DNA of 64,000 nucleotides from Aldehydirespirator sp965221215 (GTDB lineage Bacteria > Actinomycetota > Acidimicrobiia > Acidimicrobiales > Aldehydirespiratoraceae). The translations under genes were made by a program, and so were the position numbers. The stretch lies in the NCBI GenBank assembly GCA_965221215.1, contig OZ244872.1, forward strand, positions 1,178,001 through 1,242,000. Direction: 5' to 3'. Below, piece by piece: positions 36,941-46,959 of this stretch; within the stretch, counting starts at the first letter, position 1; each line of letters opens with the position of its first letter. Below the pieces are notes generated by a model that saw only the letters and a program-made list of their open reading frames with translations, had not been told where the DNA came from and ran no database searches.

Positions 36941-37720
36941 CTATTGGATGGGCTTGTCGTAGGTGCCGCCCAGTCGGGCTCGAAGCTCGGCCAGTTCTGC
37001 CTCAGCCGTGGCTGCCCGTTGCTCAGCCGCCGACACCTGTGCCTCAGCCGCCGACACCTGTGCCTCAGCCGTAGACGCCCGTTCCTCGGCAGCTAGCCGG
37101 GCGGCGGCTTGGTCGTCGGGGTCGGGGAGCCACACGCCCTCGGCGAGGTCCCACAGCCGCAGCTTGGGCGGCTGCCAGCACAAATCCAGGCCCAGCACGT
37201 CGCTGCGGCCCCGCAGCCCGCCGCCGGTCTCGGACGCGACCTTGATCGGCTCCCAGCGGCCCGACTCGCGCCGCTCGCCCTGAAGCGGCGGATCCAGCAG
37301 GTCCCCGCCGGTGGGGTCGAGTCGCCAGTACTCGGCCACCCCCAGTTCGGCATACTTGTCGGGCTTCACGTACAAGTCGACGTTGACCGTCTTGGGCGAC
37401 GCGATCTCCAGCGCGAAGCACGGCGCGGCGCCCGCATCCCACACCCGAAAGGTGCGCTCGGTCTCCAGCGCGGCGGCGTCCACCCCGAAGGCGACCGCCA
37501 CATCGGGCGCCACCACCACCTTGGGATCGCCACGCTTGTAGTACACGTTTATGTCGCAGCACACCCACGCGCCCTCCACATCGGTGCGCCGGTCGAACCA
37601 GTGCCTCAGCGCGATCACCAGCTCCATGCGTCGCCGCGTCTGCAGATTCCCCTCCGGCACCCTGGGGCCCTCCGGATAATCGACCTCCACTTCGGGAGGC
37701 GTAGTCACAATCGAACCCAT
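36941..37720 (-). CDS. Uma2-family (DUF820) nuclease-like protein
   Basis: 259-aa protein with the PD-(D/E)XK-type Uma2 fold: VVVAPDVAVAFGV and CFALEIASPKT supply the acidic residues and lysine, followed by DKYAELGVAEYWRLDP, the family signature. The last about 60 residues form a heptad coiled coil in which VSAAEAQ is repeated, encoded by two tandem 21-bp units near 37026-37067. Uma2 proteins are abundant in some bacteria, and their role is unclear. It is opposite to coaE and uvrB, so not part of their operon. Confidence 0.85.
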   Translation of the reverse strand: MGSIVTTPPEVEVDYPEGPRVPEGNLQTRRRMELVIALRHWFDRRTDVEGAWVCCDINVYYKRGDPKVVVAPDVAVAFGVDAAALETERTFRVWDAGAAPCFALEIASPKTVNVDLYVKPDKYAELGVAEYWRLDPTGGDLLDPPLQGERRESGRWEPIKVASETGGGLRGRSDVLGLDLCWQPPKLRLWDLAEGVWLPDPDDQAAARLAAEERASTAEAQVSAAEAQVSAAEQRAATAEAELAELRARLGGTYDKPIQ

Positions 37721-37887
37721 AAGCGCACCTCCGATCGCGGCGGCGACACTATCCCCGGATTCCGCCGCCTCGCAACCGGAAATTCACCACAACCCACCAC
37801 AACCCACAACACGGCATAGACCGGGTGGAGCGTCCGACCCCGCCGTTGGGCAGTGTCGGTACCATCGGCGGCCATGGGCAGGGTGAC

Positions 37888-39948
<2,061 letters not shown>

Positions 39949-39977
39949 TCCCTTGAGGTGGGCCAGAATGAACTCCT

Positions 39978-40193
39978 ATGCTTCGACTCGTGACTGACAT
40001 CCTCCCGTTCTCAGAGGTGAAAGCCTGCCTCACAGCGATGGCTGACAGAGTGGAGCGAGAGCACGATCGCATCTTGGTGACGCGCCACGGCCGACCTTCG
40101 TTCGTTCTGATGAATCCTGATGATCTCGAGTCTCTTGAGGAGACCCTCGACATCATGAGCGACCCAGAGTTGGTGGAGTCGATACGGCGATAG
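39978..40193 (+). CDS. RelB/Phd-type antitoxin, truncated by an amber stop
   Basis: 71-aa antitoxin N-terminal domain: LPFSEVKACLTAMADRVEREHDRILVTRHGRPSFVLMNPDDLESLEETL is the Phd/YefM DNA-binding fold. The frame stops at TAG 40191, but the next 17 codons (RQEASEGKLLSPRDHI, stop at 40242-40244) read exactly like the usual antitoxin tail that wraps the toxin. A point mutation therefore seems to have removed the toxin-neutralising part. It precedes the broken RelE gene by 60 bp. Confidence 0.78.
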   Translation: MLRLVTDILPFSEVKACLTAMADRVEREHDRILVTRHGRPSFVLMNPDDLESLEETLDIMSDPELVESIRR

Positions 40194-40253
40194 CGACAAG
40201 AGGCCTCCGAGGGAAAGCTGCTGTCCCCGCGCGACCACATCTGAGGCTTCTCG

Positions 40254-40516
40254 GTGTACGAGGTCGAGATCACGCCTGTAGCCCTGCGGCATCTCGGTCG
40301 TCTGCCCGACAAGGTTCGAGACGTCGCCCTCGCCACCATTTCGGCCCGTTGGCCGAGAACCCCGCGCGCATCGGCAAACTCCTAGCGGACGAACTCGAGG
40401 GGCTCAGATCAGCCCGGAGGGGCGACTACCGCATCATCTACGAGATCTTGGAAGACCGAGCTGTCGTCGCAATCCATCGCGTTCAACACCGCCGACACGT
40501 CTATCGCCCCGGCTGA
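40254..40516 (+). pseudogene. RelE-type toxin gene with frameshift
   Basis: GTG 40254 opens VYEVEITPVALRHLGRLPDKVRDVALATI, a RelE/ParE N-terminus. Near 40340 the frame shifts: the next frame continues GPLAENPARIGKLLADELEGL, then RRGDYRIIYEILEDRAVVAI and HRRHVYRPG, stop 40514-40516. Total length 263 nt is one base short of a multiple of three, so one T has been lost at ATTTCGGC (40338-40345). The RNase toxin is inactive as written. Confidence 0.8.
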
Positions 40517-40715
40517 GCGGGAGCGGGTTGACGGTCGAGGGCGGGGCACATGGGCGTGGAGGCTTGCGGTGTGGGAGACGAAAGTGGTATCATGCCCGGC
40601 TGACATTGCAACCATCAATGTCACTGGCCTGCCGAACGGCGGGCAGCGACACATACACAGGAACAGCTAGTCACAACTGACAACCATCCAGCCAATAGAG
40701 CCAAGGGAGACCCCA

Positions 40716-41241
40716 ATGCTCAAGATCCGATCCACTACCCCCCCCCGGAGGCGCGGCACTAGGGGCCTGACCCCCCCCCCGCAAGCGTGACGAAAGCGGT
40801 CTGACCACTCTTGAGTGGCTTTTGATCGTCGCTGCGGTTGCTGGACTGGCCGCCTTGGCCGTTGTACTGGTCCAGAACGTAGTCAGCGACACCTCTGAAC
40901 AAATAGAAGGCTCCAGCGCCCGCAAGACAGCCGCACAGGTCGCCGCCGCCGCCATCGAGTCAGAAGCCAAGACTTGCGTTTCTACTGTCGAGCCGCAACG
41001 GTGCGTGGACTGGGCCACATGGGCCCGGCACTTCACCGAAAAGTGCGCCCGGCTAGAGATCACCTACGGCGATGTGCCGGGGCTTAAGGTCGATACGAAC
41101 TTCGTCCATAACCCCTCAATGACCAATGAGCCCGGCGACTCCGGCAACACCATCAGTGATGGCTTCACCGGCAACCCGCCCGCGAAGGTGACAACATCAC
41201 CAACTGCGAACAACGCCCTCGCAGGCTGTTCGGTCACTTAG
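40716..41241 (+). pseudogene. Flp/Tad-type pilin gene, frame broken in a poly-C tract
   Basis: ATG 40716 has a good ribosome site (AAGGGAGACCCCA). Its frame passes two poly-C runs (9 C at 40738-40746, 10 C at 40771-40780) and ends at TGA 40788. If either run lost one C, the frame would continue into RKRDESGLTTLEWLLIVAAVAG, a class III pilin start: cleavage after Gly, Glu at +5, then a hydrophobic helix, and a mature part of about 140 residues ending at 41241 with two Cys pairs. It may be phase-variable or simply mis-sequenced. First gene of the Tad locus. Confidence 0.72.
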
Positions 41242-41857
41242 GAACTCCGTCGCTCGTAGCCGCTTGTCCGCCTCAAGCGCGTAGGTATTCGTGGCTGTGC
41301 TGCGACAGACTTGTGATCGTCGGGGCGGGAGTTGCCTTCGAGCTCTCCCGCCCGGCGGCGAACGCGCTCTCGTGCCCTGCTACGACACGCTTAGCGTGTT
41401 GACCTTGCACGATTCGGTTTGGGAGCTATCGCTGCGTCCGCCCGTTTCGGATTGTGTGGGGCGCTGATTCATCGTGGCTGTGCGGCGAGTGGTTTGTGGT
41501 CGTCGGGATAGTCGTCGGGGCGGGAGTTGCCTTCGGGCGCTCCCGTCCCGGCGGCGACGCGTTTCGGTGTCCTGCTGCGACGTGCTCGGCGCGTTGATAT
41601 TGCCGCATTCGGCTTGGGGACTCCCGCTGAAGTCGGCCATTGCGAATCGGATGGAGCGCTGATTCATCGTGGCTGCGCTACGAGCGGTTTGTGGTCGTCG
41701 GGATAGTCGTCGGGGCGGGAGTTGCCTTCGGGCGCTCCCGCCTCGGCGGCGACGCGTCCGGGTGTTCTGCTGCGATTCACTGCGCGTGTTGATGTTGTCT
41801 GTTTCGGCTTGGAGGGCTGCCTTGCGGATGCCGGTTTTGGTTCGGGTGGGGTGTTGA
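41242..41857. repeat. Three 195-bp tandem repeats with hairpins, between pilin and cpaB
   Basis: A roughly 195-bp unit is repeated three times (hairpins at 41323-41353, 41518-41548 and 41713-41743, exact 195-bp spacing). Each hairpin is GGGCGGGAG, a 13-nt loop containing TTGCCTTCG, and CTCCCGCCC or close. Repeats two and three each hold a plus-strand 62-codon frame (41474-41662, 41669-41857), the last ending directly before the cpaB frame; the cpaB start itself looks like a diverged further copy. I do not annotate these frames as genes. The array could be a structured leader RNA or decayed duplications. Confidence 0.8.
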
Positions 41858-43180
41858 TTGGTCATGGTGGCGTTGCGGGGTTTGCGGTCGTCTGAGTCGG
41901 TGCAGTTTGACGACGCTGCCGCGTCCGTCGACGGCGAGGCTGTGCCCGTTGAGGGGGCTGTGGCTGGTGGGGCGGCTGTGTTGAATATTCGCCATATTGG
42001 GGGGGCTGAGGTGTCGGCGGGGTCGGTTGCGTACCCTGCTGAGGAGTACAACGAGGGGGCGGTTCCGGCGCCTCGGGGGCCTACGGCGGCGCCTCCTGAC
42101 AGGCGGGGCCGCCGGATGCGGGCGGGCACCAAGCGTGCTCTGTTCGTGGCGCTGGGGGTCGTCGTCCTCTTGCTCAGCGTGCTTGGGTTCTATGTCACCT
42201 CTGATGTGTTCGACAGCCGCACTCAGGTGATGGTGGCTGCTGGGCCGATTGAGGCGGGCCAGACTCTTGCGTTCACTGATTTCGGGTTTGATGAGGCGGT
42301 GATCGGTTCGATCCCGCATTTGCCGTGGACGTCTGATTCGGCGTTCCAGTTCGAGGGGATGGTTGCTCTGCAGCCGATCCCCGCGGGTGCCTTGGTGCGC
42401 GCCGACATGTTCACCGCGGCTGAGACGGTCCCGGTGGGGGTGGAGCTCGAGGCGATCATCCCGCTTGATCTGACCCTTGTCACCGGCTCTGTGTTCGAGG
42501 GCACGACAGTGCTGCTAGTCGACCCCGGTGTGGGGCCCACTGCGAGCGATGAGGGCAGGCCGCGGCGGGTGGTGCGCGAGTTCGAGCTCACCAACTTCGA
42601 CGACTCCGCGGGCCGGATGCAGTTGTTCGTGTCGCCTGAGGAGTGGGCGGAGTGGGACTCGCTGCTCGACGAGGTGGGCGGCACGCTGATGGTGGTCGAT
42701 CTCGGGATCGGCGCGGAGCCCGCTGAGACGGCGCGCCGCCTTGATGCGGTGTGGTTGACGCAGTGGACCACCGCCGCGCAGGAGACGCTGCAAGCCGCAG
42801 ATGATGCGGCTGGTGTGGTGGAGATGGCGCCGGGGGAGTTGGAGGTGATCGTGTCCCTCGACGCGAGCCTGTCGCCGTCTGGGGTGTCTGATGGTGACAC
42901 GGTGCTGTTGATTGATCCGGGGGCGTTGCCCGCGCCTGGGGCGCCGGGGCGGCCGCGGTCGGTTATCAGCACGCTGGTGTTGGAGAACTACAGCGGCGGC
43001 CAGATGCGCATGTACGTGCCTCCTGAGGAGTGGGTGTACTGGCAGTCGCTGCCCGAGCAGCTCGGCGCCGCCCCGCAGGTGCTGCCAATCATCGAGGGAA
43101 CCGACATCGACTTGATGATCGAGGAGCTCAACACGCTGTGGCGCGAGGCCTGGCGCGAGGCCCTCGCCGCCGCGTCATGA
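41858..43180 (+). CDS. cpaB: SAF-domain pilus assembly protein, CpaB/RcpC-like
   Basis: 440-aa membrane-anchored protein. A cytoplasmic Ala/Glu-rich N-terminus (about 1-85) is followed by one helix, ALFVALGVVVLLLSVLGFYV (about 91-110), then an extracytoplasmic SAF domain: VMVAAGPIEAGQTLAFTDFG and PIPAGALVRADMF are its signature. Two related blocks (about 195-290 and 325-420), each with TVLLVDPG or TVLLIDPG and PEEWxxWxSL, are an internal duplication. CpaB/RcpC proteins work with the Tad secretin and periplasm; an actinobacterium lacks an outer membrane, so its exact role here is unclear. Start could be 41858 or ATG 41864. Confidence 0.75.
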   Translation: MVMVALRGLRSSESVQFDDAAASVDGEAVPVEGAVAGGAAVLNIRHIGGAEVSAGSVAYPAEEYNEGAVPAPRGPTAAPPDRRGRRMRAGTKRALFVALGVVVLLLSVLGFYVTSDVFDSRTQVMVAAGPIEAGQTLAFTDFGFDEAVIGSIPHLPWTSDSAFQFEGMVALQPIPAGALVRADMFTAAETVPVGVELEAIIPLDLTLVTGSVFEGTTVLLVDPGVGPTASDEGRPRRVVREFELTNFDDSAGRMQLFVSPEEWAEWDSLLDEVGGTLMVVDLGIGAEPAETARRLDAVWLTQWTTAAQETLQAADDAAGVVEMAPGELEVIVSLDASLSPSGVSDGDTVLLIDPGALPAPGAPGRPRSVISTLVLENYSGGQMRMYVPPEEWVYWQSLPEQLGAAPQVLPIIEGTDIDLMIEELNTLWREAWREALAAAS

Positions 43181-43440
43181 CCATCGCAGCCCGCCACGGC
43201 CCCGACGCCGGGCGAAAGCTACACGGCAGACGCGGTCCGGGCAGCGAACACGGGCGGCTACCCGGCGGGCGCGGCCCCGATGCCGGACAGCGGCTACATC
43301 ACGGACACAGCCCGTACGACTGCTCCTTGACGGACACGGCGCAGGCGGCGGGAGGCGGTACCAAGTTCAGGCGCGGGCCGTGCGGCGGGCGGCTACTACT
43401 TGGTGGGCGCGGCCTTGATGTTGGGCGGCGACGGTGTTAG
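43177..43440 (+). CDS. Doubtful small ORF between cpaB and the TadZ-like gene
   Basis: ATG 43177 overlaps the cpaB stop (ATGA) and opens 87 codons rich in Gly and Arg with repeated GRGPDAG-like segments. Composition is low-complexity and no domain is recognised. The overlap argues for translation; the composition argues for decayed repeat DNA. It would overlap the start of the next gene by 7 nt. Confidence 0.2.
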   Translation: MTIAARHGPDAGRKLHGRRGPGSEHGRLPGGRGPDAGQRLHHGHSPYDCSLTDTAQAAGGGTKFRRGPCGGRLLLGGRGLDVGRRRC

Positions 43441-44291
43441 CGGTCTTGGGCGCGGGCGGGGCCCGGCTTGATGCGGGGGCGGTGGCGGTGGCTTTGGCGC
43501 GGTGCTACAGCGGCGCGGGCCGCGAGGTGCTGTTGGTGGACGCCGACCCGTTCGGCGCGCAGTTGGCGGAGCGGTTGGGCGAGGCCGTGGGGGCCGATTT
43601 CGCGCCGACTGTGCGGGGTTTGCCGTCTTTGGTTGTGGCCCGCAAGCCGCTCACTCTGAGGCTGTTGGCTGACCACTGTTACAGCGTCGACGGCGGCGGG
43701 TTGTTGTGGGCTCTGTTCGCGCCGACCAGCGCGGCGGGTGGGCGGTTCGCGGCGCGGTGGCTGGGCGAGCGGGCCGATGATTTGGCTGCGGTGCACCGCG
43801 AGCGCACGGTGGTGGTGTCGGCGTCGCTCGACGGCGAAGCCGACAGCCTGGAACTCCTGCTGGGGGCCGCGGCTGTGCTGTTGGTGGTGGCCGAGGTCGA
43901 ACACGACGGCCAGGCTGAGATGCTGCGGGCCCGGATCGGCCGCGCCGCCCCCGATGGGGCGAGCCGGGATCGGTTGTTGGCGGTGGCGGGCCACTCGCCG
44001 TTCGATGACGGCGAGATCGAGGCGCTGACGGGGCTGGAGGTGGCGGCCCGTCTGCCGCTGCTTAGTGATGAGCAGGTGCTGCGCGGCCAGCGCGGCCGCC
44101 GCGAGCGGCACTTCTTCGCAACGTTAGACGAGTTGGCCGATGTTGCCGCGGCGCGGCTGAGCCTCAACTCGTCGGTCCCGGCGGCGGCGCCCGGCACAGC
44201 CGCAGCGCGCGGCGAGGACGCGGCATCCGGCGCCGCCGCCGAAGCGCTGCGGGGCGGTGTCGCTCGGCTCGCGGCCGGCCAGGTGGCCTGA
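43434..44291 (+). CDS. TadZ/CpaE-like ParA-family protein
   Basis: 285-aa MinD/ParA-like protein. The N-terminal LAVLGAGGARLDAGAVAVALA occupies the P-loop position, but the signature lysines of the deviant Walker A are missing; AGREVLLVDADPFGAQLAERLG is the typical following strand/helix with the conserved Asp. TadZ proteins with degraded ATP sites place the Tad machine at a cell pole. Context between cpaB-like and tadA-like genes gives the assignment. The C-terminal 40 residues are Ala-rich and disordered. Confidence 0.65.
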   Translation: MLAVLGAGGARLDAGAVAVALARCYSGAGREVLLVDADPFGAQLAERLGEAVGADFAPTVRGLPSLVVARKPLTLRLLADHCYSVDGGGLLWALFAPTSAAGGRFAARWLGERADDLAAVHRERTVVVSASLDGEADSLELLLGAAAVLLVVAEVEHDGQAEMLRARIGRAAPDGASRDRLLAVAGHSPFDDGEIEALTGLEVAARLPLLSDEQVLRGQRGRRERHFFATLDELADVAAARLSLNSSVPAAAPGTAAARGEDAASGAAAEALRGGVARLAAGQVA

Positions 44292-44300
44292 CCCGTGGCC

Positions 44301-44440
44301 GGACCACACAGCAGTGGGACTGGGCTGTGACCGCACCACACGAGCAGGGGATTCGGCTGTGACCGGACCACACAGCAGCGGGACTGGGCTGTGACCGCAC
44401 CACACGAGCAGGGGATTCGGCTGTGACCGGGCCGCAGAGC
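44301..44440. repeat. 32-bp minisatellite running into the tadA start
   Basis: Alternating 32-bp units (a 64-bp higher-order repeat; second copy begins 44365, first 44301) of the form GTGACCGGACCACACAGCAG and GTGACCGCACCACACGAGCAG, each containing GGCTGTGACC where a TGA stop overlaps a GTG start. The tadA start GTG 44423 lies in a diverged last unit, so copy-number change would alter its translation context. Confidence 0.85.
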
Positions 44441-45778
44441 CAGGGGGATTCGGCGGTGGCCGGGCCGGTCGGGCACAACGGCGGCGGGGACTCGGCGGCG
44501 ATTGCGTTGCGCGAGCGGATTTGGGCCGATGTGTTGCCTCAGGTGCAGGACTTCCGGCTCAGTGCCACTGTTGAGGAGGCAGATCTCTCTGATGCGTGCC
44601 ATGAGGTGGCTGAGGAGGCGATCCGCGCCGGGGAGGTGGCCGCGGTCAACGCCGAGGGTCGGATGCTTGCTGATGGGGACCTGGATTGGATGTGGGAGCA
44701 GTTGGCGGCGCTGCTGGGGGCGGGGCCGATGGAGCGGTTCCTGCGCCGGCCCGATGTGGAGAACATCTATGTGTTCGGCCCGCACCGGGCGGTGCTCGGG
44801 CTCACCGGGGGCCGTCAGGAGCATATCCGCGAGCCGGTGTTCGCCGATGACCGCGACATGATCCGCTATGTGTCGCATCTGGCCACCACTCATGGGCAGA
44901 CCGGGCGGCGTTTCGACCAGTCCGCGCCGATGCTGGATCTGCGGTTGCGGACCGGGGAGCGGATCTTCGCGGCTATGGCGGTGTGCGGGACCCCGTTCTT
45001 GACGATCCGCTGTCACCGCCAGAAGGCGATCCGAATCGAGAACCTGATCGAGGGCGGATCGGTGTCGGAGCAGGCCGGGGAGTTCTTGCGGGCCGCGGTG
45101 AGTCCCCCGGCGCCGGCGAATGTGTTGGTGTGCGGCGCGCTCGGGTCGGGCAAGACCACCCTGATGCGGGCCCTGCTGGCGGAGGTGGGCCCGTCTGAGA
45201 TCGTGTGCACCCTCGAGCAGACCTTCGAGCTGTTCTTGGAGCAGAGCCATCCGTTGACGTTCGCGGTGGAGACCCGCGAGGCCAACAGCGACGGCTCCGG
45301 TGAGATCACCATGGACGAGCTGTCCAAGCGGTCGCTGCGCTCAGGCGCCGACCGGGTCATCGTGGGCGAGTTGCGGGGCTCGGAGGCGGCCACGTTCCTG
45401 TCGGCGTGCGGCACCGGGTCAGACGGGTCGATGGCCACCATCCACGCGTCGTCGCCGCGTCAGGCGATGTCGCGGCTGGTGCGCTACTGCCTGGCAGCCA
45501 GCACCGCCGCGTCGCAGTCGGCGCTGGTGCAGGAGGCCGCCGAGGTCATCCATCTCGTGGTGCATCTGCGCGGCGATCCCCGCATCGGGTTCCGCGGCGT
45601 CAACACCATCGCGGAGGTCGTCGGATCCAAAGACGGCCGCTTCGAGATGCACCACATCTTCGGGCGCCGCCAACGCGGCGGAGAAATGACACTGTTCGGC
45701 AAACCCCGCAACCCAGAGCTCATAGAACGCCTCGAAGAGGGCGGCCTGGACATCTCTGGCTGGCCCGAGGGCGAATAG
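44423..45778 (+). CDS. tadA: Tad/Flp pilus assembly ATPase, TadA/CpaF
   Basis: 451-aa secretion ATPase that powers pilus assembly. Visible: N-terminal helical domain (about 25-140), Walker A VCGALGSGKTTLMRAL (about 235-250), the Asp/Glu box region with TLEQTFELFLEQ and RVIVGELRGSEAATFLSACGTGSDGSMATIHASS (Walker B and His box). It is the best-conserved Tad gene and anchors the locus call. The N-terminal about 20 residues are encoded by the minisatellite-derived sequence. The gene ends GWPEGE, a phrase repeated in DNA 113 bp downstream. Confidence 0.92.
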   Translation: MTGPQSQGDSAVAGPVGHNGGGDSAAIALRERIWADVLPQVQDFRLSATVEEADLSDACHEVAEEAIRAGEVAAVNAEGRMLADGDLDWMWEQLAALLGAGPMERFLRRPDVENIYVFGPHRAVLGLTGGRQEHIREPVFADDRDMIRYVSHLATTHGQTGRRFDQSAPMLDLRLRTGERIFAAMAVCGTPFLTIRCHRQKAIRIENLIEGGSVSEQAGEFLRAAVSPPAPANVLVCGALGSGKTTLMRALLAEVGPSEIVCTLEQTFELFLEQSHPLTFAVETREANSDGSGEITMDELSKRSLRSGADRVIVGELRGSEAATFLSACGTGSDGSMATIHASSPRQAMSRLVRYCLAASTAASQSALVQEAAEVIHLVVHLRGDPRIGFRGVNTIAEVVGSKDGRFEMHHIFGRRQRGGEMTLFGKPRNPELIERLEEGGLDISGWPEGE

Positions 45779-45825
45779 ACATGCCCCGCTGCGGCAGCCT
45801 CCGGCCTCCCCGCAACCGCGAACAG

Positions 45826-45969
45826 ACGCTCACGGCAGCGATCTCCGGCGTCTTTGCGGCCACCGGCGCGGGCTGGCCTGAGGGCGAGTAGGTGCTGACG
45901 GCGGCGGCGTTCGGTGCCCTCGCAGCCACCGGTGCGGCGCTGTCGGGTTTGGGGGCGGGCTGGTGTTGA
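45826..45969 (+). repeat. Duplicated copies of the tadB start region
   Basis: Two upstream partial copies of the tadB 5' end: about 45826 (TLTAAISGVFAATGAGWPEGE, stop 45889-45891) and 45892-45969 (GTG start, MLTAAAFGALAATGAALSG, stop TGA 45967). The latter stop overlaps the real tadB start at 45963 in another frame. The first copy also repeats the tadA terminal codons GWPEGE. Confidence 0.7.
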
Positions 45970-46844
45970 CCGCGGCGGCGTTCGGGGTGCTCGCAGCCGC
46001 GGGGGTCGCTTTGGTGGCGCTGTCGGGCGCACTGGGGCGGCTGCCGCCCCGGAAACGCCGCCGAGGCGCTCAGAGCTTCGGTTCTGCGGCGAAACCGGCC
46101 CGGGCGACCAAGCCGCTGGCTTTGGTGCAGGTCGCCACCGCGGGACTGGGCGCTTTGGTGGGCTATGTCGCCACTGGGTTGTTGGGGATGGTGGTGCTGC
46201 TGGCGGGGATGGGAGCTTTGTTGCCGCCGTTCATGGCCGCGCCGCGCCGCCGGCGCCGCCAGACCAAACAGGCGCTGGCCTGGGCGCTGTGGAGCCGCCA
46301 GCTCGCCGAGCAGGCCCGATCCGGGTCCGGTCTCACCGACTCGCTGCGCGGCAGCGTGTCACGCGCCCCCGCCGAGATCGCCGCGACTATCGCCAAAGTC
46401 GCGCAGACCGCGGAGCTTCACGGCCTCGAAGAGGCCTTCGACGAGCTCGCCTCATTGGGCAACGTTTGGGAACCCGAAGTCGCAGCCGGTTTGCGCATGG
46501 CCACCACCTCCGGCAGCGGCATCGCCGACCCCCTGCTCGATCTGTGCGGGCGCATCAACGACGTCGTCGAGCTGCACCGCGCCCGCACCGAGGCAGTCGT
46601 CGCGCTGTGGACCCAGACCATCGCGCTGTTGTCGCTCGCCGGCGGGGTCGTGGCCATGATGTACCGCACCAACCCCGACTACTTCGAGCCCTACCGGCAG
46701 GGCACCGGCCAGCTCGTGCTGGTGGGCCTGTCGGGGCTGCTGCTCGCAGTCACCGCATTCCTCGTCTACCACTCAGTGGTGCGCGAACAGAACTCCGTGC
46801 TGGTGCCCCCGCGCCGCAAGAACCGGGCCAAAGACCCCATATGA
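45963..46844 (+). CDS. tadB: Tad pilus inner-membrane platform protein, TadB-like
   Basis: 293-aa T2SSF-domain protein. Hydrophobic segments are at about residues 2-22, 55-90, 218-236 and 252-275, with the cytoplasmic T2SSF helical domain between (LAEQARSGSGLTDSLRGSV, ELASLGNVWEPEVAAGLRMA). TadB and TadC form the membrane platform turned by TadA. GTG 45963 overlaps the end of a duplicated mini-frame. The tadC gene follows after about 115 bp. Confidence 0.85.
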   Translation: MLTAAAFGVLAAAGVALVALSGALGRLPPRKRRRGAQSFGSAAKPARATKPLALVQVATAGLGALVGYVATGLLGMVVLLAGMGALLPPFMAAPRRRRRQTKQALAWALWSRQLAEQARSGSGLTDSLRGSVSRAPAEIAATIAKVAQTAELHGLEEAFDELASLGNVWEPEVAAGLRMATTSGSGIADPLLDLCGRINDVVELHRARTEAVVALWTQTIALLSLAGGVVAMMYRTNPDYFEPYRQGTGQLVLVGLSGLLLAVTAFLVYHSVVREQNSVLVPPRRKNRAKDPI

Positions 46845-46959
46845 AACCCCCAGACCGCCGGCGAGGCTGCGGGCGACCGTCGCGAGGCCGCCGACGAGGG
46901 GACGCGCGACGGCGCCGAGGGCTCCGCGAGCGCCGCGAACACGCCGGCAGCGGTGCACA

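Noticed and set aside
41380..42132. Minus-strand 250-codon frame across the 195-bp repeats
   Set aside because: Arg/Ser/Thr-rich and created by the in-frame repeat length; it also crosses the cpaB start. No start signal.
44301..44440. CRISPR array
   Set aside because: The 32-bp units are contiguous with no unique spacers; this is a minisatellite. No cas genes in the window.
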